A DNA stretch of 64,000 bases. Origin: Pseudomonas japonica (GTDB lineage Bacteria; Pseudomonadota; Gammaproteobacteria; Pseudomonadales; Pseudomonadaceae). Where the stretch lies: positions 62,001-126,000 of the forward strand of contig NZ_FZOL01000018.1 in NCBI RefSeq assembly GCF_900188455.1. The letters are read 5' to 3'. The position numbers were made by a program, and so were the translations under genes. Of the stretch, positions 35,275 to 43,600 are shown in pieces (positions within the stretch are counted from its first letter, which is position 1; each line of letters begins with the position of its first letter). The notes under the pieces are model-generated. The model did not search any database, was not told the DNA's origin, and was given only the letters and a program-made list of their open reading frames with translations.

Positions 35275-36486
35275 ATGAATACGAGCTTCTGGAAATCCGG
35301 GCATGTCCCGACCCTGTTCGCCGCGTTCCTGTACTTCGATCTGAGCTTCATGGTCTGGTACCTGCTCGGCCCGCTGGCGGTGCAGATCGCCGCCGACCTG
35401 CAACTGACCACGCAACAACGCGGGCTGATGGTGGCCACGCCGATCCTGGCCGGCGCGGTGCTGCGCTTCGTCATGGGCATCCTGGTGGATCGCCTGTCGC
35501 CGAAGACCGCCGGGCTGATCGGCCAGGTGATCGTCATCGTCGCGCTGTTCTGCGCCTGGAAGCTGGGTATCGACAGTTATTCACAGGCCCTGCTGCTGGG
35601 CGTGTTCCTCGGTGTGGCCGGCGCGTCCTTCGCCGTCTCCCTGCCGCTGGCCTCGCAGTGGTATCCGCCGCAGCACCAGGGCAAGGCCATGGGCATCGCC
35701 GGCGCGGGCAACTCCGGCACGGTGTTCGCCGCGCTGCTGGCCCCGGTGCTGGCCGCGGCCTACGGCTGGAACAACGTGTTCGGCTTCGCCGTGCTGCCAC
35801 TGCTGCTGACCCTGGTGCTGTTCGCCCTGTTCGCGCGCAATGCCCCGCAGCGGCCGAAAGCCAAGGCCATGGCCGACTACCTCAAGGCCCTGGGCGACCG
35901 CGACAGCTGGTGGTTCATGTTCTTCTACAGCGTCACCTTCGGCGGCTTCATCGGCCTGGCCAGCGCCCTGCCCGGCTATTTCAACGACCAGTACGGCCTC
36001 GATCCGGTCAAGGCCGGCTACTACACCGCCGCCTGCGTCTTCGCCGGCAGCCTGATGCGTCCGCTGGGCGGCGCCCTGGCCGACCGCTTCGGCGGCATCC
36101 GCACCCTGCTGGCGATGTACAGCGTGGCGGCGGTCTGCATCGCCGCGGTGGGCTTCAACCTGCCCAGTTCGGTGGCCGCGCTGGGACTCTTCGTCAGCGC
36201 CATGCTCGGCCTCGGCGCGGGTAACGGCGCGGTGTTCCAGTTGGTCCCGCAACGCTTCCGCCAGGAGATCGGAGTGATGACCGGCCTGATCGGCATGGCC
36301 GGCGGTATCGGCGGCTTCTTCCTCGCCGCCGGCCTGGGCACCATCAAGCAGTACAGCGGTGACTACCAACTGGGCCTGTGGCTGTTCGCCAGCCTCGGTG
36401 TTCTGGCCTGGTTCGGCCTGCACGGGGTCAAACGCCGCTGGCGCACCACCTGGGGCTCGGCGGCCGTGACCGCGGCGCGCGTCTGA
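35275..36486 (+). CDS. nasA: nitrate/nitrite MFS transporter (NNP family)
   Basis: This 403-residue inner-membrane protein has about 12 helices and the nitrate-nitrite porter signatures: FFLGVAGASFAVSLPLASQWYPPQHQGKAMGIAGAGNSGT-like segment in TM5 (here LGVFLGVAGASFAVSLPLAS) and GLGAGNGAVFQLVPQRF later. It imports nitrate for assimilation. The ATG at 35275 follows GAGGTG. Expression should depend on NasT-mediated antitermination in the leader. Its stop overlaps the next start (TGATG), giving translational coupling to the phosphatase-kinase gene. Confidence 0.94.
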   Translation: MNTSFWKSGHVPTLFAAFLYFDLSFMVWYLLGPLAVQIAADLQLTTQQRGLMVATPILAGAVLRFVMGILVDRLSPKTAGLIGQVIVIVALFCAWKLGIDSYSQALLLGVFLGVAGASFAVSLPLASQWYPPQHQGKAMGIAGAGNSGTVFAALLAPVLAAAYGWNNVFGFAVLPLLLTLVLFALFARNAPQRPKAKAMADYLKALGDRDSWWFMFFYSVTFGGFIGLASALPGYFNDQYGLDPVKAGYYTAACVFAGSLMRPLGGALADRFGGIRTLLAMYSVAAVCIAAVGFNLPSSVAALGLFVSAMLGLGAGNGAVFQLVPQRFRQEIGVMTGLIGMAGGIGGFFLAAGLGTIKQYSGDYQLGLWLFASLGVLAWFGLHGVKRRWRTTWGSAAVTAARV

Positions 36487-38156
36487 TGAGCCTGCGCCTG
36501 AGCTTTGCCCAGGCCAGCGCCAGCGGGCCGCGGGAGGAAAACCAGGACGCCACGCGCCTGGTCACCCCCGCGGCGGAACTGGCCGCGAGCAAGGGTTACC
36601 TGTTCGCTCTCGCCGACGGCGTCAGCCAGTGCGCCGATGGCGGCCTGGCCGCGCGGGCCAGCCTGCAGGCGCTGGCCATGGATTACTACGCCACGCCGCC
36701 GACCTGGGGCGTGGCCCAGGCCCTGGACCGTCTGTTGCTGGCCCAGAACCGCTGGCTGCGCGCCAATGGCGGCGGCCAGCCGCTGCTCACCACCCTCAGC
36801 GCCCTGGTGCTGCGCGGCCTGCGCTTCACCCTGGCGCATGTCGGTGATTGCCGGGCCTATCGCTGGCATGACGGACAGCTGCAACGGCTCAGCCAGGACC
36901 ACGTCTGGGACCAGCCGGGCATGCAGCATGTGCTCAAGCGCGCCCTCGGCCTGGATGAGCACCTGCTGGTGGACTATCTGGAAGGCGAATTGCGCCGCGG
37001 GGAAAGCTTCGTGCTGCTCAGCGACGGGGTCTGGAGCGTGCTGGATGATCGGCAGATCGCCAGCGTGCTGCGGGAAACCCCGGACCTCGACGAGGCCAGC
37101 GATACCCTGGTGCGCATGGCCCACATGGCCGGCAGCCAGGACAACGCCAGCGCGGTACTGGTGCGGGTCGAAGAGCCTGGCGCCGCCAGTCTCGGCGATA
37201 CCCTCGCGCAGTTGCAGCAATGGCCGCTGCCCCCCGCACTGCGTCCCGGCCAGGCGTTCGAAGGCTGGCAGGTGGAGGCGCTGCTGAGACGAAGCCGGCA
37301 ATCCCTGCTCTACCGCGTGCGCGACCGCCAGCAGCAAGCCTGGCTGTTGAAGACCCTCCCCGCGCAGCGCGACCAGGACAACCTGGCGCAACAAAGCCTG
37401 CTGATGGAGGAATGGTTTCTGCGCCGGGTCGCCGGGCGCTGCTTTCCCGAGGTCCACCCCGGCAACCAGCGTCAGCACCTGTACTACCTGATGCGCGAGC
37501 ATTCGGGACTGACCCTGGGCCAACGCTTCGCCCAACAAGGCCCGCTGTCGCTGCCGGAATGGCTGGATATCGCCCAGCAGAGCCTGCGCGCGATCGGCAT
37601 CCTGCACCGGCGCAACATCCTTCATCGCGACATCAAACCGGACAACCTGCACCTTGGCGACGACGGCCAGGTGCGCCTGCTGGACTTCGGCCTGGCGTAC
37701 TGCCCCGGCCTCTCCCAGGACAGCGCCCACGACCTGCCCGGCACGCCCTCCTTCATCGCTCCGGAAGCGTTCGAGGGCGAGGCACCGACAGCGCAACAGG
37801 ATCTGTATGCCCTGGGCGTCACCCTGTTCTGGCTGCTTACCGGGCAGTACCCCTACGGCGAGATCGAAGCCTTCCAGCATCCGCGTTTCGGCACGCCCAC
37901 GAGTGCGGCGAGGCTGCGTCCCGACCTGCCGGAATGGCTGGAGCGCAACCTCGCCCAGGCGCTGGCGCGCGACCCGCGGCAACGCTTCGAAACCGCCGAG
38001 CAATGGCTGCTGCAGCTGGAACAGGGCGAACACCAGCCCATGCCCCTGCGGCCGCGCCCCTTGCTGGAGCGCGAACCCTTGAAGGTCTGGCGCACCCTGG
38101 CCCTGCTGTCCCTGCTGCTCAACCTGATTCTGCTGATCAGCCTGCTGAAAGGCTGA
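36486..38156 (+). CDS. PP2C phosphatase / Ser-Thr kinase fusion with C-terminal membrane anchor
   Basis: This 556-residue protein joins two opposing activities. Residues 1-230 form a PP2C phosphatase with metal-binding Asp21, Asp44 (ADGVSQ), Asp180 (LSDGVW) and Asp219 (DN). Residues 255-520 form a Hanks-type kinase with HRDIKPDN (Asp382) and DFG (Asp400), plus an APE-like segment (SFIAPEAF). The last 20 residues are hydrophobic (TLALLSLLLNLILLISLLKG), a tail anchor. It is translationally coupled to nasA and precedes cobA, a position recalled from other Pseudomonas nitrate-assimilation operons. Its target is unknown. Confidence 0.92.
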   Translation: MSLRLSFAQASASGPREENQDATRLVTPAAELAASKGYLFALADGVSQCADGGLAARASLQALAMDYYATPPTWGVAQALDRLLLAQNRWLRANGGGQPLLTTLSALVLRGLRFTLAHVGDCRAYRWHDGQLQRLSQDHVWDQPGMQHVLKRALGLDEHLLVDYLEGELRRGESFVLLSDGVWSVLDDRQIASVLRETPDLDEASDTLVRMAHMAGSQDNASAVLVRVEEPGAASLGDTLAQLQQWPLPPALRPGQAFEGWQVEALLRRSRQSLLYRVRDRQQQAWLLKTLPAQRDQDNLAQQSLLMEEWFLRRVAGRCFPEVHPGNQRQHLYYLMREHSGLTLGQRFAQQGPLSLPEWLDIAQQSLRAIGILHRRNILHRDIKPDNLHLGDDGQVRLLDFGLAYCPGLSQDSAHDLPGTPSFIAPEAFEGEAPTAQQDLYALGVTLFWLLTGQYPYGEIEAFQHPRFGTPTSAARLRPDLPEWLERNLAQALARDPRQRFETAEQWLLQLEQGEHQPMPLRPRPLLEREPLKVWRTLALLSLLLNLILLISLLKG

Positions 38157-38185
38157 CAGTCCCTGACCTGACGAGGAATGCCCCG

Positions 38186-38929
38186 ATGAATGCAAAAGTC
38201 TGGCTGGTAGGTGCCGGCCCCGGCGATCCCGAACTGCTCACCCTGAAAGCGGTACGCGCCATCGCCCAGGCCGATGTGGTGATGCTGGATGACCTGGTCA
38301 ATCCGGCAGTCCTCGAACACTGCCCGCGGGCACGGGTGATCCGTGTCGGCAAGCGCGGTGGCTGCCGCTCGACGCCACAGTCGTTCATTCAGCGCCTGAT
38401 GCTGCGTCACGCACGCCAGGGCCGCTGCGTGGTTCGCCTGAAGGGCGGCGACCCGTGCATCTTCGGCCGGGGCGGCGAGGAAGCCGAGTGGCTTGAGGCC
38501 CGGGGTGTGGAAGTGGAACTGGTGAACGGCATCACCGCCGGGCTCGCCGGCGCGACACGCTGCGGCATTCCGCTCACCTTGCGCGGCGTGAGTCGCGGCG
38601 TGACGCTGGTCACCGCGCACACCCAGGACGACAGCCCGCTCAACTGGCACGGCCTGGCGCAAAGCGGCATGACCCTGGTGGTGTACATGGGTGTGGCCCG
38701 GCTGCGGGAGATCCAGCAAGGCTTGCTGGCGGCCGGCATGACGCCGCAGATGCCCGTGGCGATGATCGAGAACGCATCCCTGCCCGGGCAACGGGAATGC
38801 CGCAGCCAGTTGCAGCACATGGATCATGACGCCGCGGCGTTCGCCCTGCAGAGCCCGGCCATTCTGGTCATCGGGGAGGTGGCGGGAGCAGCCTCGGCCC
38901 TGCTGGAACTGCGCCAGGCAGCGATCTGA
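38186..38929 (+). CDS. cobA: uroporphyrinogen-III C-methyltransferase (SUMT)
   Basis: This 247-residue SAM-dependent enzyme methylates uroporphyrinogen III at C2 and C7, giving precorrin-2 for siroheme and cobalamin. Signature segments are VWLVGAGPGDPELLTLKAVRAI, RLKGGDPCIFGRGGEEAEWL and GITAGLAGATRCGIPLTLRG. It is a stand-alone SUMT, not a CysG fusion. It starts 29 bases after the kinase stop. In related genomes the siroheme-dependent nitrite reductase genes nirBD and nasC lie between these two; they are missing here. A strong bidirectional terminator follows. Confidence 0.96.
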   Translation: MNAKVWLVGAGPGDPELLTLKAVRAIAQADVVMLDDLVNPAVLEHCPRARVIRVGKRGGCRSTPQSFIQRLMLRHARQGRCVVRLKGGDPCIFGRGGEEAEWLEARGVEVELVNGITAGLAGATRCGIPLTLRGVSRGVTLVTAHTQDDSPLNWHGLAQSGMTLVVYMGVARLREIQQGLLAAGMTPQMPVAMIENASLPGQRECRSQLQHMDHDAAAFALQSPAILVIGEVAGAASALLELRQAAI

Positions 38930-38949
38930 AAGGGTAAATCGCAGGCAAA

Positions 38950-38977
38950 GAAAAGCCCGGCCGAAGCCGGGCTTTTC
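38950..38977. terminator. bidirectional intrinsic terminator cobA / oprF
   Basis: A 12-bp stem, GAAAAGCCCGGC with GCCGGGCTTTTC and a CGAA tetraloop, has A and T runs on both flanks. It lies between the convergent cobA and oprF genes and can terminate both transcripts. Confidence 0.93.
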
Positions 38978-38995
38978 AGTAGTGCGTCAGACCAA

Positions 38996-40036
38996 TTACT
39001 TGGCTTGAGCTTCTACTTGAGCTTCAACGCGACGGTTGACAGCGCGACCAGCTTCGGTGGCGTTGTCGGCAACCGGACGGGACTCACCGTAGCCAACCGA
39101 CTGAACGCGGTTCGACTCAACACCGTACTGGTTGGTCAGCACTTCCTTGACTGCCTTGGCGCGACGGTCGGACAGCTTCTGGTTGTAAGCGTCGGTACCA
39201 ACGGAGTCGGTGTGACCTTCAACGGTGGTGGTGGTTTGTGGGTACTGCTTCATGAAGTCAGCCAGGTTCTTGATATCGCCGTAGCTGTTTGGCTTCACGA
39301 CCGACTTGTCGAAGTCGAACTTGACGTCCAGCTCAACGCGAACGACTTCGGCAACAGCCGGGCAGCCGTCGGCGTCAACGGTGACGTTGGCCGGAGTGTC
39401 AGGGCACTTGTCGACGTTGTCGCAGACGCCGTCGTTGTCGCTGTCGGAGCAGACTTCAGCTACTGGAGCAGGAGCTGGAGCAGCGGCAGGCTTGGTGCTG
39501 CCACCGAAGTTCAGGCCGACACCGACGGTAGGCGCCCACTCGGTGTTGCCGTTGTCGATGTTGTATTGAGCTTGAACGCCAGCACGGGCGAAGAAGTATT
39601 CGGTGATGTACCACTTGGCACCGGCGCCCAGGTTGGCGAAGGTGGAGTGGTCACGGCCACCGCGAGTGGCCTGGCCCAGGCTTTCGTGGGCGAAACCAGC
39701 GGAAACGTATGGACGCAGACCAACGTCGGCAGCGCCGAAGTGGTAAGTCGCGTCGAGACCGGTTTTCGAGCCTTTGATGTCCTTGTTGAACACATCACCA
39801 CGAGCGTTGTGAGTCTCGTTGTAGTTCAGGTCCAGGGACACATCGTCGGTCAGGAAGTAGCCGAGACGAACACCAGGATTGGTGCCATCATTCTTGAAGT
39901 TACGTTCGCTATCGTAGTACTGCTTAGTGACGTTACCTTCAATCTCGACTGCGCCTTGGCCTTGTGCCAGTGCGCCGAAGGAAGTTGCGGCAACAAGAGA
40001 ACCAATGGCCAAGCCCAAGGTGTTTTTCAATTTCAT
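38996..40036 (-). CDS. oprF: major outer-membrane porin OprF
   Basis: This 346-residue protein has a signal peptide (MKLKNTLGLAIGSLVAATSFGALAQG) and an N-terminal eight-stranded beta-barrel (about 25-185). A Pro/Ala linker (STKPAAAPAPAPVAE) and a calcium-binding thrombospondin-type-3-like segment with four cysteines (CSDSDNDGVCDNVDKCP) follow. The C-terminal OmpA domain contains VEGHTDSVGTDAYNQKLSDRRA and binds peptidoglycan. OprF is the main non-specific porin and structural anchor of Pseudomonas. It sits directly downstream of sigX, its known activator, with an ECF-like promoter between them. Confidence 0.98.
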   Translation of the reverse strand: MKLKNTLGLAIGSLVAATSFGALAQGQGAVEIEGNVTKQYYDSERNFKNDGTNPGVRLGYFLTDDVSLDLNYNETHNARGDVFNKDIKGSKTGLDATYHFGAADVGLRPYVSAGFAHESLGQATRGGRDHSTFANLGAGAKWYITEYFFARAGVQAQYNIDNGNTEWAPTVGVGLNFGGSTKPAAAPAPAPVAEVCSDSDNDGVCDNVDKCPDTPANVTVDADGCPAVAEVVRVELDVKFDFDKSVVKPNSYGDIKNLADFMKQYPQTTTTVEGHTDSVGTDAYNQKLSDRRAKAVKEVLTNQYGVESNRVQSVGYGESRPVADNATEAGRAVNRRVEAQVEAQAK

Positions 40037-40126
40037 CCGTTAAATCCCCATTTGGTGATTGTTAAGCAGTCCCCACCAATTCCGGGGGACAACTCGACGG
40101 CAAGTTTAGCAGAACTCACCGGGTCG

Positions 40127-40154
40127 TTAGAGAAAATTCCGTAGGACTAAGTTT
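40127..40154 (-). promoter_or_regulatory. ECF-type promoter candidate for oprF
   Basis: On the minus strand AAACTT (40154-40149), 17 bases, then TCTAA (40131-40127) gives an ECF-like -35/-10 pair about 90 bases upstream of the oprF ATG. The -35 box overlaps the last codons of sigX. SigX- or AlgU-type recognition would fit; sequence alone cannot tell which. Confidence 0.4.
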
Positions 40155-40737
40155 CAATCTGTCCGGAAAATTTCTCGCGAAGCTTGTCCAGCGCACGCTT
40201 GTAACGCATTTTCGTTGCGCTCAAGCCCATATGCATGATGTCGGCGATTTCCTGGAATTCCAGCTCTGCGACAAATCGTAGCACCAGGATTTCCCGATCA
40301 ATGGGGTTCACATGAACCAACCAGCGATCCAGCCCGCCCTTCTCTTCCGGCTTCGGCGATTTCTCTTCTGAAGCTTCTTCCACCGGATCGAGACTCAGGG
40401 CATCCATCAACCGCCGCTTGCGCCGCTCCTTGCGGTACTGGGTGATGCACTCGTTGTAGGTGATGCTGTAGAGCCAGGTCTTGAACTTGGATTTGCCCTC
40501 GAAGTTCTTCAGACCGTACAGGACCTTCAGCATCACCTCCTGACAGACATCGTCGGCATCCCGATCGTTCCCGAGATAGCGCGCGCAAACGTTAAAAAGT
40601 GTGCGCTGGTAGCGCCGCATGAGCTCTTCATAGGCGCGGGTGACGTGAAATAGCTCCTCATGCGAACGCGCCACCAACTCCTCATCGGTGAGTTCGCGGG
40701 GGTCGTAACGCATGGGCAGCGAGGTGACTTTATTCAA
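40147..40737 (-). CDS. sigX: ECF sigma factor SigX
   Basis: This 196-residue sigma-70 family protein has region 2 (RAYEELMRRYQRTLFNVCARYLGNDRDADDVCQEVMLKVLYGL, with KTWLYSITYNECITQYRKERR for -10 contact) and region 4 (NPIDREILVLRFVAELEFQEIADIMHMGLSATKMRYKRALDKLREKF, -35 recognition). Pseudomonas SigX controls oprF, fatty-acid metabolism and membrane fluidity. No anti-sigma gene is adjacent; the upstream mechanosensitive channel CmpX is a proposed signal link. A small hairpin (TCGCCC/GGGCGA) lies in the 88-base cmpX-sigX gap. Confidence 0.97.
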   Translation of the reverse strand: MNKVTSLPMRYDPRELTDEELVARSHEELFHVTRAYEELMRRYQRTLFNVCARYLGNDRDADDVCQEVMLKVLYGLKNFEGKSKFKTWLYSITYNECITQYRKERRKRRLMDALSLDPVEEASEEKSPKPEEKGGLDRWLVHVNPIDREILVLRFVAELEFQEIADIMHMGLSATKMRYKRALDKLREKFSGQIET

Positions 40738-40825
40738 AACAAATCAGGCCGACAGTCAGGTATTCGTCGCCGCTCGCCCGGGAGGGGCGATTTCGCGGCG
40801 GCATACATTAACAGGATTTGTCCGG

Positions 40826-41650
40826 TTAGCGGCTACTGACACGCTGCTCCAGCAGGGTCCGATTGGACAGCGACACCAAATCGCCATCATCGGTCAGCAC
40901 CACCGTCTTGACCGTGCCGATCTCTTCGATCTGGCCTTCGACGTCGCCAATCCGTACATCCTGACCGACTTGGTAGAGCTCGCGGACATAGATACCGGCA
41001 ATGATCTGCCCGGCGATTTCCCGACTGCCGAGGCCCATGGCCAGGGCCACGGCCAGACCAACGGTAATCAGGCCGATGACGATCACGTGGTTGAGGAGGT
41101 CGGTTTTCACCTCCAGCTGGCTGATCGCCACCGAGATGCTGATGATGATCACCAGGCCCTGGGCGATGCGTCCGATACCTGCCGCGTATTCCAGGCCGAT
41201 ACCCTCGGCGGCGCCGCGTACCAGGCCATTGGCGAACTGCGCCAGGAGCAGACCGCAGAGCAGCACCAACGCGCCACCGAAGACTTTCGGCAGGTACAGG
41301 GCGAGCATGTCGAGCGTCGCGGAAACCCGCTCCAGGCCGAGGGACTCGGCGGCGGACACGAGGAATACCAGGAGCACGAACCAGTAGACGATCTTGCCGA
41401 TCAGGGTCGAGATCGGCACCTGGATACCGACACGGCTGAGCATCTTGGTCAGGCCGGTACCCGCCATCAGGCGATCGAGGCCGAGCTTGGCCAGCAGTTT
41501 GGACAGCAGGGTGTCGAGCAGCTTGGCCACGACGAAGCCGAGCAGCACGACCACCAGGGCGCCAAACAGGTTGGGGATGAAGTTCGCGACTTTGGTCCAC
41601 AACGCGGTCATCGCAGCGACCAGGCTCTGGGTCCAGAGATCAAGTTCCAT
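40826..41650 (-). CDS. cmpX: CmpX mechanosensitive-channel-like membrane protein
   Basis: This 274-residue inner-membrane protein has about four to five helices (VANFIPNLFGALVVVLLGFVVAKLL, IVYWFVLLVFLVSAAESL, VFGGALVLLCGLLLAQFANGLV, VIVIGLITVGLAVALAMGLG). It ends in an MscS-like beta domain (GSREIAGQIIAGIYVRELYQVGQDVRIGDVEGQIEEIGTVKTVVLTDDG). It is thought to sense envelope tension and influence SigX activity. I chose the ATG at 41650, 2 bases past the crfX stop, over a TTG at 41656, because of ribosome-binding-site spacing. Confidence 0.93.
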   Translation of the reverse strand: MELDLWTQSLVAAMTALWTKVANFIPNLFGALVVVLLGFVVAKLLDTLLSKLLAKLGLDRLMAGTGLTKMLSRVGIQVPISTLIGKIVYWFVLLVFLVSAAESLGLERVSATLDMLALYLPKVFGGALVLLCGLLLAQFANGLVRGAAEGIGLEYAAGIGRIAQGLVIIISISVAISQLEVKTDLLNHVIVIGLITVGLAVALAMGLGSREIAGQIIAGIYVRELYQVGQDVRIGDVEGQIEEIGTVKTVVLTDDGDLVSLSNRTLLEQRVSSR

Positions 41651-41652
41651 AT

Positions 41653-41895
41653 TCAATCGGCCTTATCAGCTTTGGAAGCGGTGCGGCGAACCGGCGCGAC
41701 ATGCGCCGAGCCATTGTTGATGGCGATCATCAGCGCCTGGCTCCAGCGGCCAAGCAGACTGAACAGATCGCCGGCGCCGACCTGGCGGTTGGCGGTTTTC
41801 AGGACACGCCCGAGGCAGGCATCGTCATCCCGGTCCTGGCCGGAAGGCGACGCCTTGAGCATGTCTCGCAGGGATTGTTCAAACGGATCGTGCAT
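41653..41895 (-). CDS. crfX: CrfX small conserved protein
   Basis: This 80-residue soluble protein (MHDPFEQSLRDMLKASPSGQDRDDDACLGRVLKTANRQVGAGDLFSLLGRW is the start of the conserved region, read as separate segments MHDPFEQSLRDML and LGRVLKTANRQVGAG) lies between cmaX and cmpX, as in P. aeruginosa. A GAGGTG precedes the ATG at 41895. It has no membrane helix and an undefined molecular function. The two-base spacing to cmpX implies one transcript and coupled translation. Confidence 0.85.
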   Translation of the reverse strand: MHDPFEQSLRDMLKASPSGQDRDDDACLGRVLKTANRQVGAGDLFSLLGRWSQALMIAINNGSAHVAPVRRTASKADKAD

Positions 41896-41995
41896 GGGCA
41901 CCTCGCGCAATGTCTGTCAAAGACGAGACGCCCGTGCCACGGGTCACATGAACAATTCGCACGGGGGTCGGGAATGAATTCGTCAAAATCGCTTC

Positions 41996-42991
41996 TCACA
42001 CCCAGCGCAGGCGGCGGAACAGCCACCACTGCCCGAGGGCCAGGCCCAGCACCAACAGGCTGGCATAGAGGAAGCCCAATGGACTGTCGGAGCCGGGAAT
42101 GCCGCCGACATTGATGCCGAGCAGGCCGGTGACGAAGCTCATCGGCAGGAAAATGCAGGTGATGATGCCGAAGCGGTACATGGTCCGGTTCATCCGTTCG
42201 TTGAGGCGACGGTCCTCGCTTTCCAGGACCATCGCCACCCGCTCACGGGTAAGTTCCAGCTCTTCCAGGTACCGGATCAGGCTGTTGTTCAGCTCGTTCC
42301 AGTAGTCCGCGTCGTCCTCGACGAACCACGGCCACTTGTTGCGCGCCAACTGCGCGTAGATTTCCCGCTGTGGCGCAAGGAACCGGCGCAGCCCGGCAGC
42401 GCGCCGGCGCATCTGCTGCAAGACGCCATGTTCCGGGGTGTAGCGCTCGTCGGCTTCGAGTTTTTCTTCCTCGTCGTCGACCAGTTCCGAGAGATCGGAA
42501 ACCACCGCCTGGATCTTGTCCGTCAGCAACTGCGCCAGGCTCAGCAGCAACTCCGACGCGGTGCGCGGACCCCGTCCTTCGTCCAGTTGCTGCAACAGCT
42601 CGTCGGTGGCGCGCAGGGGCCGCAGACGCAGGGAAATCACACGCTGGGCCTGGGCAAAGATGCGCACCGAGACCATGTCCTCGGGTTCCGCGCCTGGATT
42701 GAGGTTGACTCCGCGCAGAAACAGAAGCATCTGCGCATCGGGCTGCGGCAGCATGCGCGGGCGGGTGTTCTCCTCCAGCAGCAGGTCGCAGGCGAATTCG
42801 TTGAGGCCGCTGTCCTGGCGCAGCCAGGTCTGGGTCTGCGGGTGACCGCGGTCCCAGTGCAGCCAGAGGCTTTCCTCCGGCTGCAGGACCAGGGCGTCGA
42901 GTTCAGTCCGAGCGATAGGACGCGCACCGCCCCTGCCATCGAGAACCAGGGCATGAACCAGCCCCCACTGCGCGTTGTCTTCCTCGAACAT
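41996..42991 (-). CDS. cmaX: CmaX, CorA/ZntB-family metal ion transporter
   Basis: This 331-residue member of the CorA superfamily has a large N-terminal cytosolic funnel (about 1-265) rich in acidic helices (LSELVDDEEEKLEADERYTPEHG). Two C-terminal membrane helices follow (MYRFGIITCIFLPMSFVTGLLG and FLYASLLVLGLALGQWWLF). The loop signature is GINVGGIPG rather than the GMN of Mg2+-type CorA. That GxN-GGIP form is typical of ZntB proteins, suggesting Zn2+ or another divalent ion. It heads the cmaX-crfX-cmpX-sigX-oprF array, 100 bases before crfX. Confidence 0.9.
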   Translation of the reverse strand: MFEEDNAQWGLVHALVLDGRGGARPIARTELDALVLQPEESLWLHWDRGHPQTQTWLRQDSGLNEFACDLLLEENTRPRMLPQPDAQMLLFLRGVNLNPGAEPEDMVSVRIFAQAQRVISLRLRPLRATDELLQQLDEGRGPRTASELLLSLAQLLTDKIQAVVSDLSELVDDEEEKLEADERYTPEHGVLQQMRRRAAGLRRFLAPQREIYAQLARNKWPWFVEDDADYWNELNNSLIRYLEELELTRERVAMVLESEDRRLNERMNRTMYRFGIITCIFLPMSFVTGLLGINVGGIPGSDSPLGFLYASLLVLGLALGQWWLFRRLRWV

Positions 42992-43018
42992 CCTTACTCC
43001 ATCGTCCTGTCTATTGGC

Positions 43019-43507
43019 TCACTCGGGCATGCTCAGCGGGCTAGGCGAGATGATCACGCCGTTGTTGTCCGCGTAGATGTACTGGCCCGGGTGGAAAGTG
43101 ACGCCAGCGAAGGTCACCGCGACGTTGAGGTCGCCGATGCCGCGCTTGTCGGTCTTCATCGGGTGGCTGGCCAGGGCCTGCACGCCGACGTCGGTCTGCG
43201 CCAGGACGTCGACGTCACGCACGCAACCATAGATCACCAGGCCTTCCCAGCCATTCTTCGCCGCCTTCTCGGCAAGCATGTCGCCCAGCAGCGCGCGGCG
43301 CAGCGAACCGCCACCGTCGACCACCAGGACCTTGCCCTTGCCGTCGAGATCGACCTGCTCCTTGACCAGCGAGTTGTCCTCGAAGCACTTGATGGTGACG
43401 ATCTCGCCGCCGAACGAGTCGCGACCGCCGAAGTTGCTGAACATCGGCTCCAGCACCTGCACCAGTTCAGGGTAGGCGTCGCACAAATCGGGCGTAACGT
43501 AATGCAT
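43019..43507 (-). CDS. RraA-like protein (possible HMG/CHA aldolase)
   Basis: This 162-residue RraA-fold protein has LVVDGGGSLRRALLGDMLAEKAAKNGWEGLVIYGCVRDVDVL, the GGSxRxAxxGD-like core with Arg and Asp residues used by class II 4-hydroxy-4-methyl-2-oxoglutarate aldolases. The same fold includes RraA, the inhibitor of RNase E. Length favours RraA-like proteins. The neighbourhood gives no aromatic-degradation context, so regulator versus aldolase is unresolved. It is 28 bases upstream of cmaX on the same strand and may share its transcript. Confidence 0.88.
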   Translation of the reverse strand: MHYVTPDLCDAYPELVQVLEPMFSNFGGRDSFGGEIVTIKCFEDNSLVKEQVDLDGKGKVLVVDGGGSLRRALLGDMLAEKAAKNGWEGLVIYGCVRDVDVLAQTDVGVQALASHPMKTDKRGIGDLNVAVTFAGVTFHPGQYIYADNNGVIISPSPLSMPE

Positions 43508-43600
43508 GGGAAACTCCTGTCAGACAGAGAAAATGGATGTCGGATTCACAATCACTGAAATGGACGAAACCTGGCAATACGGCTTTAGACCAGACTCAGG

